A DNA stretch of 24,399 nucleotides from an uncultured Muribaculaceae bacterium (GTDB taxonomy: Bacteria > Bacteroidota > Bacteroidia > Bacteroidales > Muribaculaceae), in contig CAJTYC010000034.1 in the NCBI GenBank assembly GCA_910584185.1, positions 1 through 24,399 on the forward strand, written 5' to 3'. The translations under genes and the position numbers were made by a program. The notes below the pieces were generated by a model, which saw only the letters and a program-made list of their open reading frames with translations, had not been told where the DNA came from and searched no databases. Below, in pieces: positions 1 to 8,116 of this stretch. The stretch's first letter is position 1. Every line of letters starts with the position of its first letter.

Positions 1-5
1 CATCC

Positions 6-25
6 TCGCCCTTTTCTAAGGGCGA
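6..25. other. short perfect hairpin at the left edge
   Basis: TCGCCCTT and AAGGGCGA form a perfect 8-bp stem around a TTCT loop. No T-run follows on the plus strand. It may be the 3' end (terminator or RNA) of a gene lying left of the window, but the context is cut off, so its role cannot be judged. Confidence 0.4.
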
Positions 26-55
26 ATGCCTCAGTGCGTCCGCTGAACAGTTACA

Positions 56-85
56 TTGCACTTTGCAATAAATAATATAATTTTG
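56..85 (+). promoter_or_regulatory. Bacteroidetes-type promoter for the first secreted-protein gene
   Basis: TTG at 56-58 is followed after 19 nt by TAATTTTG at 78-85, matching the Bacteroidetes -33 TTG / -7 TAnnTTTG consensus. Transcription would start near 92, giving an AT-rich leader of about 165 nt before the start codon at 254/260. No other convincing element is visible in 86-253. Confidence 0.5.
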
Positions 86-253
86 TAAATGTATTCTGAT
101 TTTATGTGACGAAAATATGGATACTCGGTGTAGGTGATTTAAAAATTATTAAAACAGAATATCTTTTATTAATCTGAGCCGCGTTGGTTTTTGTGCATAA
201 AATATTCATATTAAACATAAATTAATAAAAATAATATAATTTTAAAATACAGG

Positions 254-3064
254 ATGCTTATGAGAAACCATTATCATTCTCTTGCTATAGCATTAGCACT
301 GACATTAGGAGGGAACGCATCGTTTGCCACCACGCAGCGTATTATAATTGAGGATGAGAAGCCATTGGAGATTTATGCACTCGGCGCTTCATCTAAAGGC
401 GGAGTTTACAAGATTAATCCCTCTGACTTGTCAAATCCGGTTGTGTTGGGGAGGGGACAACATGTGCAGTATACAGGCACGTCGGTGGGTGGCGGAGGTA
501 CATTCATTGATCCGGAGACTGTAGTAGGAGTGAAGTATAACTACGCATGTTATTCTTTTGAAGCAAATGCAGCCGGAACGGAAGACGGCCCCTGGGCTCA
601 TAGCTATTTTGCAGCAAATTATAGTATCTCAGGCAAAATATATGACATGGCTTATGACGAGACTACCGGTGATATATTTTGCTGGTGTGAGCAAAGTTAC
701 ACGACCAAGTATCTTGCAAAATATGATAGGGCGGCTCATACGGTGACACGTGTGGGTTCAGCTCCGAGCGTAAATATTTATGCTTTGGCGGCTGACGGTG
801 AGGGTCAGTTGTGGGGACTGGGCAGTTACGGTATGATATATAAAATCGACAAGGTCACCGGTGTGGCCGAGGATGTGACGGCAGGAGCCGGCAGCCGTGC
901 CCAGTTTCAGACAAATATACCTATGTCGGCAGCTATCGATCCGGCTTCGGGTATGATGTATATTGTGGGACGTGCAGGTTCATATGATACTTACGCATCG
1001 TTGATGAAAGTGAATCTGTCAGATTACTCAGTTGAGAATCTCGGTGCTCTCGATGGTTACTACAACTCTCTTTATATTGCAGGCTCAGGAATTGCCGATG
1101 GGGCACCGGCATCGGCTGAAGATTTGTTGGCAGTTTTCAATGGCAGCAAAACTGTGGTGACATTTACTGCTCCAACCAAAAATCATGGAGGAGGCACACT
1201 CGCCGGAGAGCTTGACTATGTCGTCAGCGCAGATGGTGAAGAAGTTGCAACAGGCAAAGTAAATGCCGGCGCTACTGAAAACTGTGAGTTGAATCTCAGC
1301 GATGGAAATCATGAAATCAGTGTTGTCATAAGCAATGCTGACGGATCCGGCAAACCCGCTAAAACCACAGTCTTCTCAGGCTTTGATGTTCCGGGCAATA
1401 TTTCCGCACTCAAGGCAACGGTAAATGGTTCGAAAGTCAATCTGACATGGGAAGCTCCAACCGGAGTCAACGGTGGTATGCTTGATATGAGCAAGCTCAG
1501 ATATGCCGTTAAGCGTGGCAGTGAGGAAGTTGCTTCATCTCTTGAAACAACGGCTGCGGAAGATGAAGTTACCGGCAAAATAAAAGAGTATTGCTACACT
1601 GTAAGTGTCCTTTATGGCGAGACAGTTGGCGAGACTGAGACTGTTAATGTTTATGCAGGCGAACCCTATGATTTGCCGTATGCTCTTGACCTCAACAGTA
1701 TTGAGAGCTTCGGTGAGGCCGGTGTGATGGTGCTTGACCCCAATACAGGCAACTCGGCAGCATCTCCTACCTGGGTTCTTGACAAGATAGGCGAACAGAC
1801 ATGCGCCGTGTCAAACAGTACTTTGTATTTTAACCGCTCGGAGTTCCTCTTCTTGCCCCCTGCAAAATACTCTGCTTCGGCAACATATACTCTCTCATTT
1901 AAAGCTGCGGCCAATGGCACAAATGCCTACAATCTCCTTCCTATAAAACTGCGTGTGCTGATAGCTGATGAGCCGACCAGCGACGAGGCTGAACTCACCG
2001 ATCTTTACACTGGCGAACTTGACAATACCAAGAATTATATCGAAATTGCCTCTAAAGCAAACGAGTATGAGTGGTCTGAGTTCGAAGTCAATTTCAGTGT
2101 GGCTGAAGATGGAGTCTACAGCGTGGGTATCGAGGATTTTGCAAAGTTCTATGAGGCTAATGCAGCTTTGGCTGTTAAGGATTTTGCAATCAGCGTGCAT
2201 TATCCTACCCCTGCCAACGTCAGTGAGTTGACTGCCAAGGCTCAGGAGGATAACAACCGCAACATCGATCTTAGCTTCAAATTGCCGGCCCTTGATACGG
2301 AGGGTGCACCCCTTTTGTCAATATCGAAAGTGGAAATATACCGTGGCACTAAACTTATTGATGAACTTTCGGACGACCTCACTCCCGGTGCAGTAAAAAC
2401 ATATACAGATGAGTTTGCTCCGCGCGGTTTCCAAAACTATCATGTGGTGGCTTACAATGGCACATCTGCTTCCGGTCATGAATACATTACGCTCATGAGC
2501 GGATACCTGAATAACCTTATGATTACCTCAATCTCGGCTCCTGAAGGGGAGATTCCGGTAGATGGAGAGGGACAGATTATGGTGACGGTTATAAACGATG
2601 GTTTCGAACAGGTGCTCGAGGGTGCTTACAATGTGAACCTCCTGTGCGATGGCGTTATTGTGGATAGTCATCAGGGATCCGCTTTAAAGTCTGATGAGGA
2701 GGCGGTGTTCACATTTGATATCCCATGGACATCGGAATCCCCGGCCAAGGCAACATATAAGGCAGATATAGCATTTGATGGTGACGAGAACACCGCTGAC
2801 AACGGCTCCGATGAAGTGCTGGTGGAATTCAAGCCCAAGTATGCAGGCTTGGATCGGGTCTCGACATCTGATGTAGCCGTCAAAGCGTACAAGGGTGCCA
2901 TCATAGTGGAGGGTGCCGAGGGCATGAGTGTGAATGTATTCTCGGCCAACGGACTGAAGCTGGCCGGTATATCAAAGGCTCCTTCAAAAGTCTGCATTGA
3001 AACGCTGCAATCCGGAGTCTACATTGTTCGCGTTGGTTCACGGACCTTTAAACTGACAATCTGA
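254..3064 (+). CDS. large secreted protein, beta-propeller-like N-terminus plus fibronectin type III domains, T9SS-like C-terminal tail
   Basis: No specific function is recognised. The 936-residue product opens with a hydrophobic signal peptide ending near residue 25. The second in-frame ATG at 260 (MRNHYHSL) is as plausible a start as the one at 254. Residues about 36-280 carry blade-like repeats such as MSAAIDPASGMMYIVG and LAADGEGQLWGLG, which suggest a beta-propeller. Two fibronectin-III-like domains follow (about 285-465), then a jelly-roll/choice-of-anchor-like stretch (about 470-655), another FN3-like domain (about 660-745) and a CARDB-like Ig domain. The last roughly 65 residues end in SGVYIVRVGSRTFKLTI, which resembles type IX secretion sorting domains. 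Unlike the other tails in the window, it does not end in a basic residue. By inference it is exported and surface-attached or released. The gene is followed by a second gene of the same kind. Confidence 0.8.
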   Translation: MLMRNHYHSLAIALALTLGGNASFATTQRIIIEDEKPLEIYALGASSKGGVYKINPSDLSNPVVLGRGQHVQYTGTSVGGGGTFIDPETVVGVKYNYACYSFEANAAGTEDGPWAHSYFAANYSISGKIYDMAYDETTGDIFCWCEQSYTTKYLAKYDRAAHTVTRVGSAPSVNIYALAADGEGQLWGLGSYGMIYKIDKVTGVAEDVTAGAGSRAQFQTNIPMSAAIDPASGMMYIVGRAGSYDTYASLMKVNLSDYSVENLGALDGYYNSLYIAGSGIADGAPASAEDLLAVFNGSKTVVTFTAPTKNHGGGTLAGELDYVVSADGEEVATGKVNAGATENCELNLSDGNHEISVVISNADGSGKPAKTTVFSGFDVPGNISALKATVNGSKVNLTWEAPTGVNGGMLDMSKLRYAVKRGSEEVASSLETTAAEDEVTGKIKEYCYTVSVLYGETVGETETVNVYAGEPYDLPYALDLNSIESFGEAGVMVLDPNTGNSAASPTWVLDKIGEQTCAVSNSTLYFNRSEFLFLPPAKYSASATYTLSFKAAANGTNAYNLLPIKLRVLIADEPTSDEAELTDLYTGELDNTKNYIEIASKANEYEWSEFEVNFSVAEDGVYSVGIEDFAKFYEANAALAVKDFAISVHYPTPANVSELTAKAQEDNNRNIDLSFKLPALDTEGAPLLSISKVEIYRGTKLIDELSDDLTPGAVKTYTDEFAPRGFQNYHVVAYNGTSASGHEYITLMSGYLNNLMITSISAPEGEIPVDGEGQIMVTVINDGFEQVLEGAYNVNLLCDGVIVDSHQGSALKSDEEAVFTFDIPWTSESPAKATYKADIAFDGDENTADNGSDEVLVEFKPKYAGLDRVSTSDVAVKAYKGAIIVEGAEGMSVNVFSANGLKLAGISKAPSKVCIETLQSGVYIVRVGSRTFKLTI

Positions 3065-3117
3065 AAGCATTAATTCAAGTCTCGCAAATTGGACTTGTGA
3101 AAAGTAAAGCATTAATT
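3064..3117 (+). repeat. 12-bp direct repeat flanking a small hairpin
   Basis: AAAGCATTAATT occurs at 3064-3075, touching the stop codon, and again at 3106-3117. Between them CAAGTC (3076-3081) and GACTTG (3092-3097) can pair as a 6-bp stem. The arrangement lies at the 3' end of the first gene. It is too weak for a canonical terminator; it could be a duplicated processing or termination signal. Confidence 0.4.
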
Positions 3118-3122
3118 TATCA

Positions 3123-3152
3123 TTTCTGCCGGGAATTTTTGCCCGGCAGAAA
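3123..3152 (+). promoter_or_regulatory. stable leader hairpin upstream of the second secreted-protein gene
   Basis: TTTCTGCCGGG (3123-3133) pairs perfectly with CCCGGCAGAAA (3142-3152) around an 8-nt loop. The stem is followed by A residues rather than T, so it is not a normal intrinsic terminator on either strand. It ends 23 nt before the start codon at 3176. Possible roles are mRNA stabilisation at a processing site or translational control. Confidence 0.5.
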
Positions 3153-3175
3153 AATAACTAACAAAATTTTCACTT

Positions 3176-5545
3176 ATGAATAAAACTACTTTAGTTGCAT
3201 TAGGACTCGCACTTCCCGCACTCGGGGCATTGGCAATTGTGCCCCAAGAAGAAACTCCGGTGGCAGGAAAAGCGGCGCCGATGGCGTTCGGCAAGCAACT
3301 CAAAAGCTCTTTGCGTGCGCAGGGAGCAGCCGCTGACAGCGAAAACCGCAACAGCTTTTTCGAAGGTTTTGAAGAACGCGACCCATCGGCATTTGGCAAT
3401 GTGGCCAACCGTTGGCTGCCTCAAGGTTGGTCGGAATTCAGCCGCAAAGGTAATGCTCATGTCGGAAACAATGATAACAAATGGGACCTCACATGGCTTA
3501 CGATGAGCAATGAAACAACAGGAAGTATACCGGCGCAATTCGCAACCACATCTTTTTCCGGCGAATGCTTCGCATATATCATGTGCGATGTGATGTGGGC
3601 AGAGAAGGAGGGACCCAATCTCGAGCAGGATGAATGGCTTGTCACACCGGCTCTCAACCCTAAGGCGGAAGAATGGTTATATTTCAAATTGCAGTTCCGT
3701 CCGGGTTGGTGTCTGTATAACCGAGATAACAAGGATTTCACCGGCGAGAATAACCTTCTTGAGGTATATGCTACCGAGGGTGAGGGCAACAGCGATTCCG
3801 AATGGGTCAAGTTGTGGAGCCTCAAAGACTACATCAATCAAAATTACACAGAGGAGCAACTCTTGGCTGATATGCACCGTTATGATGTGAATGTTTACGC
3901 ACCCATATATGTCAACGTGTCTGACTTTGTGGGAAAAGATGTAAAGTTTGCATTCCGCTATTATGGTGTCAATGGTCAGGGCATGGCTCTTGATGATGTG
4001 GCTCTCGGCGTGCCTATGCCCAAGCCTTCATATACACTTCCGGGTGGTTTCTTCAAACAGCAGTCTCTTACACCGACGATGCAGGAGATTGATGGTGATT
4101 ACCGCATGCTTATTCCTTTCGGTGTGGAAGCCACATGGGTAAACACTTCCGAGGATATTCTCTCAAACGAATGGACTTATGCCGTGGCAGATGGTTCTTC
4201 AGCTACTTCTGAGGCCAAAAATCTCACCACCCCGGCCTACACTTTAGGACAGACATATCCGGCACCGCTGCTCACCGGCAAGTTTGAGAGCCGTTCTGCT
4301 GATTACCGATCAAATTATTCGTTGATGCAGGCTGGCGGACGTCTTTATGGCAAAGGTAAGGATGGCTATGACGGTCCACTTGGTGTGGCCTATTATGATT
4401 TTCTCGATCCTAAGGGCTCTCTCGCGATCAGTAAGTCAACTATCGGACTTCATGCCGACATCAATAACCAATGGGAAATGCTGCTTGGCCGTCTCCCTGG
4501 AAGTCTCGATGTGCTCGGGTTGGGTAGTCTGTATGCTGCCACCGAAGTGCCCTACGGTTTCGACTATGTAGATGTCACAGCGCAAGTGACCGGAGATGCC
4601 AATGGTATGCTTGACGAAAAAACTGCATTCGTGCTCAATGTGTTCCGCTTGCCGGAAAATGAAAATGAGGAGAGTGCCGCTGTGATTGGTCAAGCCATGC
4701 TTACAGGTGCGGAGATTAATTCTTTGCCGGCAATAGAAGCCGGTAATTATAAAAACCTCCGCTTTAAGCTTGATGTGCCGGTGACTGCCGATGGAGACGT
4801 GCTTGTGCTTGTATCTCCTTACAATATCGAGGGTAATGACGGTATTGCCATACCATATATGAGGTCAGAAGATGACAAGATACATGGCAATTCTGTAGTG
4901 TACATGATGGTATATGAGAATGAAGAGAATGGAGGTACATACGACACGTTCTACAATCTCAACTATTATCCGTCATCCAAAGGACATTTCGCAGGTCTTA
5001 TCATGGCCCTCGGGGCAAGCTACTCATATATGGAGGTTGTGGCCGATGCCAATGCCGATATCAAGGTGCCTTGTGAAGGTGGTAGCCACACTTTGGATAT
5101 TCGGGCCATGCATAGTCCTGACACATGGGCAGTGACTGCCGACGGTGTGACAAAAGCAGACTGGATTTCATGTTCTGCCTTGTCTAAAGAGGGTGAGAAT
5201 GATGTATACACCGCCACGCTCACATTTGACAAGAATGAGTCTACAGACCCGCGTGAGACTGACGTATATGTAGCTCAGGCCGGTTCGCGTGTCAAGCTGC
5301 ACGTGTTCCAGAGCGGCAACATGTCGGGAGTCGCTGAGATGGAGGCCGATAAGGTAAGCATCAGCGTAACAGATGGCGATATAATTGTCAACGGTGGCTG
5401 CTGTCTGGCAGAGGTGTTCAACGCTGCCGGCGAGAAGGTGGCTTCGGCTCAGGTGAACTCGCGTGCGGTGATTTCGACAGCAAATCTTGCCAACGGTGTC
5501 TATATCGTTCGTGCGGGAGATGCCCGTGCTAAGTTTGTAAAATAA
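3176..5545 (+). CDS. secreted protein with choice-of-anchor-J (cleaved-adhesin-like) and BACON domains
   Basis: The 789-residue product has a signal peptide (MNKTTLVALGLALPALGALA). Residues about 60-280 fit a choice-of-anchor-J / cleaved adhesin jelly roll: EGFEE near the start, LPQGW, DEWLVTPAL, and GVNGQGMALDDVALG at its end. This fold is common in secreted Bacteroidetes adhesins and proteases, often as a carbohydrate- or protein-binding module. The middle is unassigned beta-rich sequence. Residues about 627-713 resemble a BACON domain (PCEGGSHTLDI, ADWISCSAL, REETDVYVAQAG-like pattern ending HVFQSG), proposed to bind mucin or glycans. The C-terminus (ANLANGVYIVRAGDARAKFV) is a T9SS-like tail. 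No catalytic motif is seen. Probable role, inferred: extracellular binding protein co-expressed with its neighbours. Confidence 0.8.
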   Translation: MNKTTLVALGLALPALGALAIVPQEETPVAGKAAPMAFGKQLKSSLRAQGAAADSENRNSFFEGFEERDPSAFGNVANRWLPQGWSEFSRKGNAHVGNNDNKWDLTWLTMSNETTGSIPAQFATTSFSGECFAYIMCDVMWAEKEGPNLEQDEWLVTPALNPKAEEWLYFKLQFRPGWCLYNRDNKDFTGENNLLEVYATEGEGNSDSEWVKLWSLKDYINQNYTEEQLLADMHRYDVNVYAPIYVNVSDFVGKDVKFAFRYYGVNGQGMALDDVALGVPMPKPSYTLPGGFFKQQSLTPTMQEIDGDYRMLIPFGVEATWVNTSEDILSNEWTYAVADGSSATSEAKNLTTPAYTLGQTYPAPLLTGKFESRSADYRSNYSLMQAGGRLYGKGKDGYDGPLGVAYYDFLDPKGSLAISKSTIGLHADINNQWEMLLGRLPGSLDVLGLGSLYAATEVPYGFDYVDVTAQVTGDANGMLDEKTAFVLNVFRLPENENEESAAVIGQAMLTGAEINSLPAIEAGNYKNLRFKLDVPVTADGDVLVLVSPYNIEGNDGIAIPYMRSEDDKIHGNSVVYMMVYENEENGGTYDTFYNLNYYPSSKGHFAGLIMALGASYSYMEVVADANADIKVPCEGGSHTLDIRAMHSPDTWAVTADGVTKADWISCSALSKEGENDVYTATLTFDKNESTDPRETDVYVAQAGSRVKLHVFQSGNMSGVAEMEADKVSISVTDGDIIVNGGCCLAEVFNAAGEKVASAQVNSRAVISTANLANGVYIVRAGDARAKFVK

Positions 5546-5574
5546 CGCAATACAATGTATTAATATGTTTATTG

Positions 5575-5620
5575 CCCCTCGATAGAGACTGCAACGGCCT
5601 TTATTGAGGGGATTTTTTAT
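5575..5620 (+). terminator. strong intrinsic terminator
   Basis: Positions 5575-5587 and 5599-5611 form a 13-bp stem (core CCCCTC/GAGGGG, two G-T wobbles) around the 11-nt loop ACTGCAACGGC, followed by ATTTTTTAT. This is a textbook rho-independent terminator for the preceding gene. It ends only 11 nt before the next start codon, with no clear promoter between, so the LRR gene probably depends on read-through. Confidence 0.85.
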
Positions 5621-5631
5621 AGAAATTGACT

Positions 5632-6951
5632 ATGATGAACATTAAGTTGATAACATTAGCTGCATCTTTAGTTGCTGTTGCGATTAGTGCTTCTGCCTAC
5701 GATTTCGTGCATGATGGCGCATATTACAACGTGTTGTCCAACACATCAAGCCGCAAGACTGCGGCCCTGACCTATGCCACCACTAAGGCGGATGCGAGTG
5801 GTTACGTAAGCACTTACCGTGGAGATGTTGTGATTCCGGCTCAGGTGTCTTACAATTTTCAGACATTCAAGGTGACGCAGGTAGGAGATTTAGCGATGTT
5901 CAACAATCAGGGACTCTACACTCTGGTGTTGCCCGAAGGTATAAGTTATATCGGCAATCAGGCTTTCAGCCATTGTTATTCGCTCTACGACATGAACATC
6001 CCCTCTACCGTGTTTCGTATCGGAGACTATGCATTTGAGTATTGTGAGGACCTGACATCTGTGACGCTCCCCGCATCTCTCGGAGATATGGGTGATGGTG
6101 TGTTCCAGCAGTGTTTTGGCTTGACTGAGATCAACGTAGATGAGGCAAACGAGGAGTATGTATCGATAGATGGAGTGCTTTACAGTGGCAAGGGTAGTGC
6201 ATCGGGCATTTATTTGTTGGCTTATCCGGGTGGTAAGAAAGTCAAAAGTTTTGTAATGCTCGACAATGTGCATGGAATCGACGACTATGCCTTGAGTGCC
6301 AACCGTTACCTTGAGAGCATAACGCTTGGTTCCGCACTCAAAACCATACCGCAACTTACATTCTCCGAGTGCGAATCATTGGCAGAAATCAATGTTGCCA
6401 GCGGCAATGAAAGTTTCAAAAGCATTGACGGTGTGCTTTTCAATGCGGAGTGCGACAAGCTGATACAATATCCGGCGGCTCGGGCCGGTATAGCCTATGA
6501 GTTGCCTGAAGGTGTCGTGACTGTAGGTAGTGCCTCGTTCTACAATGCTCGAAATATAAAGGAGATAACATTGCCGTCTTCACTTCAGCTTGTAGAAGAG
6601 CTCTCGTTTTATCTTGCAAATAATATACGTAGTGTGACATGCAAGGCCACCCGCCCGCCCAAGGGACTCGCTTCGTCTATTATACCGGGTGGTTCGATGT
6701 TTGATGCATCGGTTTATCGGTCCGGTGTGCTTTTCGTGCCGGCTGAATCTATCGAGGCTTACAAGGCTGATTCCGAATGGGGACGTTTCTCAGTGATACG
6801 CAGCATAGGCGATTCCGGCATTCAAGGTGTGGATGCTGATAACGAACCGGTTAAATATTACGATATGGAGGGCCGTTCTGTTGAGAATCCGGAATATGGC
6901 ATATATGTGGTTCGTCGCGGCAACGAAATTACAAAAGAAATCGTAAGATAA
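5632..6951 (+). CDS. BspA-like leucine-rich repeat (LRR_5) secreted protein
   Basis: The product is about 439 residues. The open frame extends to a TTG at 5626, but ATG 5632 (or 5635) is the better start. A signal peptide (NIKLITLAASLVAVAISASA) is followed by a short N-terminal domain. Two blocks of BspA/TpLRR-type repeats lie at about 75-165 and 205-345, with the motif I-x-x-x-A-F-x-x-C-x-x-L-x-x-[IV]-x-[LI]-P (for example IGNQAFSHCYSLYDMNIPST and IGDYAFEYCEDLTSVTLPAS). Proteins of this family act at the surface in adhesion and host-protein binding; that role is inferred here. The tail YGIYVVRRGNEITKEIVR is a short T9SS-like C-terminus. The gene directly follows a terminator. Confidence 0.85.
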   Translation: MMNIKLITLAASLVAVAISASAYDFVHDGAYYNVLSNTSSRKTAALTYATTKADASGYVSTYRGDVVIPAQVSYNFQTFKVTQVGDLAMFNNQGLYTLVLPEGISYIGNQAFSHCYSLYDMNIPSTVFRIGDYAFEYCEDLTSVTLPASLGDMGDGVFQQCFGLTEINVDEANEEYVSIDGVLYSGKGSASGIYLLAYPGGKKVKSFVMLDNVHGIDDYALSANRYLESITLGSALKTIPQLTFSECESLAEINVASGNESFKSIDGVLFNAECDKLIQYPAARAGIAYELPEGVVTVGSASFYNARNIKEITLPSSLQLVEELSFYLANNIRSVTCKATRPPKGLASSIIPGGSMFDASVYRSGVLFVPAESIEAYKADSEWGRFSVIRSIGDSGIQGVDADNEPVKYYDMEGRSVENPEYGIYVVRRGNEITKEIVR

Positions 6952-6999
6952 GGCTTTGTCTTGCTACATAGGGGCATATGGCTGCACATATATAAGGCT

Positions 7000-7029
7000 G
7001 CGGGGGCTTCAGATATCGGAGGCCCCCGC
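7000..7029 (+). terminator. GC-rich hairpin after the LRR gene
   Basis: GCGGGGGCTTC (7000-7010) pairs with GAGGCCCCCGC (7019-7029) with one G-T wobble around an 8-nt loop. It lies 48 nt after the LRR stop codon and upstream of the next promoter, where a terminator is expected. There is no T-run behind it, so termination efficiency is uncertain. Confidence 0.5.
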
Positions 7030-7100
7030 TGTATGTTCGATTGGAGAGATAGTGTGATTCAGGATTTGTTGCTGTTGGGGTATGTTTAGGTGCAGTATAA

Positions 7101-7132
7101 TTGGGAGAGTAAAGGATTTTTTTGTAACTTTG
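7101..7132 (+). promoter_or_regulatory. promoter of the lipid A acyltransferase / Stealth operon
   Basis: TTG (7101-7103) and TAACTTTG (7125-7132) are separated by 21 nt, a full match to the Bacteroidetes -33/-7 consensus. The predicted transcription start is near 7139. That lies downstream of the first in-frame ATG at 7082 and so supports ATG 7175 as the true start of the acyltransferase gene. Confidence 0.7.
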
Positions 7133-7174
7133 CGCAAAATCGGATGCCTTTGGCTCCCTTATAGGATTGTTATC

Positions 7175-8092
7175 ATGCGCAGTTTGCTCCCAAGCCTGAT
7201 CAAACTATTGTCACATATACCGTTTCGCGTGCTGTATGTTATCTCCGACATCCTGTATGTTCCGGTATACCATGTGGTGCGTTACCGACGCAAGATAGTG
7301 CGCAAGAATCTCACCACTTCATTCCCGGAGAAGTCGAAGGCTGAGATTATAAGCATAGAGAAAAAATTCTATCATCATTTCATCGACCAGGTCGTGGAAA
7401 CGGTGAAGATGTGTACTATCTCGCCCCAGGAGATGCAGCGGCGCATGAAATTTACCAACATAGGCCACGTCAACGACTTGCTGCGCGAAGGTAAATCTTA
7501 TTCCACCTACATAGGTCATTATTGCAACTGGGAGTGGATTGCCTCAACCGGCATGTGGCTCAACACCTATTCCACCTGCTATCAGATATATCATAAGCTT
7601 GCCAACAAGCTTATGGACGACCTGATGCTCCATATAAGAGGGCGTTTCGGCAACACTTGCGTGCCGATGCGCGAGACGGTGCGCCATATAGCAAAAGCCG
7701 TACACGACCCGTTGCCGGTGATAGTAGGCTTCATAGCCGACCAGTCGCCCAAACGCCGCGAGTCCAAATATTTCATAGACTTCCTCAACCACCGCATCCC
7801 GGTGCTTACCGGCACCGAGAAACTTACCAAGCACTTCGGATTCGGGGCTTTCTTCATGAAGGTGCGCAAGGTGAAGCGCGGATATTATGAGGCGGAGTTT
7901 CAGGAACTTGCTCCGGACCCTGAGAAGCTTAGCGACTTCGAACTCACCGACCTCTATTTCAAGCGACTCGAAGAGGAGATACGCGAGCATCCGGAGTATT
8001 ACCTCTGGACTCACAACCGCTTCAAATACGCGATACCCAAGTCAGACGACTCCGACAGGTCCGACAAGTCCGACAAGTCCGACAGGTCTTGA
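7175..8092 (+). CDS. lysophospholipid / lipid A acyltransferase family protein (LpxL/HtrB-like)
   Basis: This protein of the LpxL/HtrB lipid A acyltransferase family would transfer a secondary acyl chain to lipid A, or a related lipid, at the inner membrane. I chose ATG 7175 (MRSLLPSLIKLLSHIPFRVL, about 305 aa) over ATG 7082: family members begin with such a hydrophobic segment, and the promoter at 7101-7132 would leave the longer start untranscribed. Family-like features are YRRKIVRKNLTTSFPEKS, the H-x-x-x-x-W box GHYCNWEW (family H-x4-[DE]-like catalytic region), FIADQSPK, and the terminal YLWTHNRFKYA, where family members usually stop. The last residues are an added SDR/SDK tail encoded by a 9-bp tandem repeat. 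The Stealth gene follows after 24 nt, indicating an envelope-glycolipid operon. Confidence 0.8.
   Translation: MRSLLPSLIKLLSHIPFRVLYVISDILYVPVYHVVRYRRKIVRKNLTTSFPEKSKAEIISIEKKFYHHFIDQVVETVKMCTISPQEMQRRMKFTNIGHVNDLLREGKSYSTYIGHYCNWEWIASTGMWLNTYSTCYQIYHKLANKLMDDLMLHIRGRFGNTCVPMRETVRHIAKAVHDPLPVIVGFIADQSPKRRESKYFIDFLNHRIPVLTGTEKLTKHFGFGAFFMKVRKVKRGYYEAEFQELAPDPEKLSDFELTDLYFKRLEEEIREHPEYYLWTHNRFKYAIPKSDDSDRSDKSDKSDRS
8042..8086 (+). repeat. 9-bp tandem repeat (TCCGACARG) at the 3' end of the acyltransferase gene
   Basis: Four units, TCCGACAGG, TCCGACAAG, TCCGACAAG and TCCGACAGG (8051-8086), follow one degenerate unit TCAGACGAC (8042-8050). Because the unit is a multiple of three it adds repeated Ser-Asp-Arg/Lys residues to the C-terminus just before the stop codon. 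Copy-number change would lengthen or shorten the tail without a frameshift. Confidence 0.85.
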
Positions 8093-8116
8093 AGTTAACC
8101 AAATCTGAGAATTCTC

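Noticed and set aside
1..253. tRNA or other standard RNA gene in the left intergenic region
   Set aside because: Only an 8-bp hairpin at 6-25 is present; no cloverleaf or other known RNA pattern could be traced.
5890..6354. 154-codon minus-strand ORF opposite the LRR gene
   Set aside because: The plus strand encodes clear LRR_5 repeats across the same bases; the antisense frame has no recognisable motif.
7082..7174. 31-residue N-terminal extension of the acyltransferase from ATG 7082
   Set aside because: A full consensus promoter at 7101-7132 lies inside it and the family start fits ATG 7175.
7544..8014. 156-codon minus-strand ORF opposite the acyltransferase gene
   Set aside because: It lies wholly inside a well-supported gene, has no domain signal, and its composition follows antisense reading of that gene.
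8042..8086. Possible CRISPR array
   Set aside because: The 9-bp units are contiguous with no spacers, in coding frame; no cas genes are present in the window.
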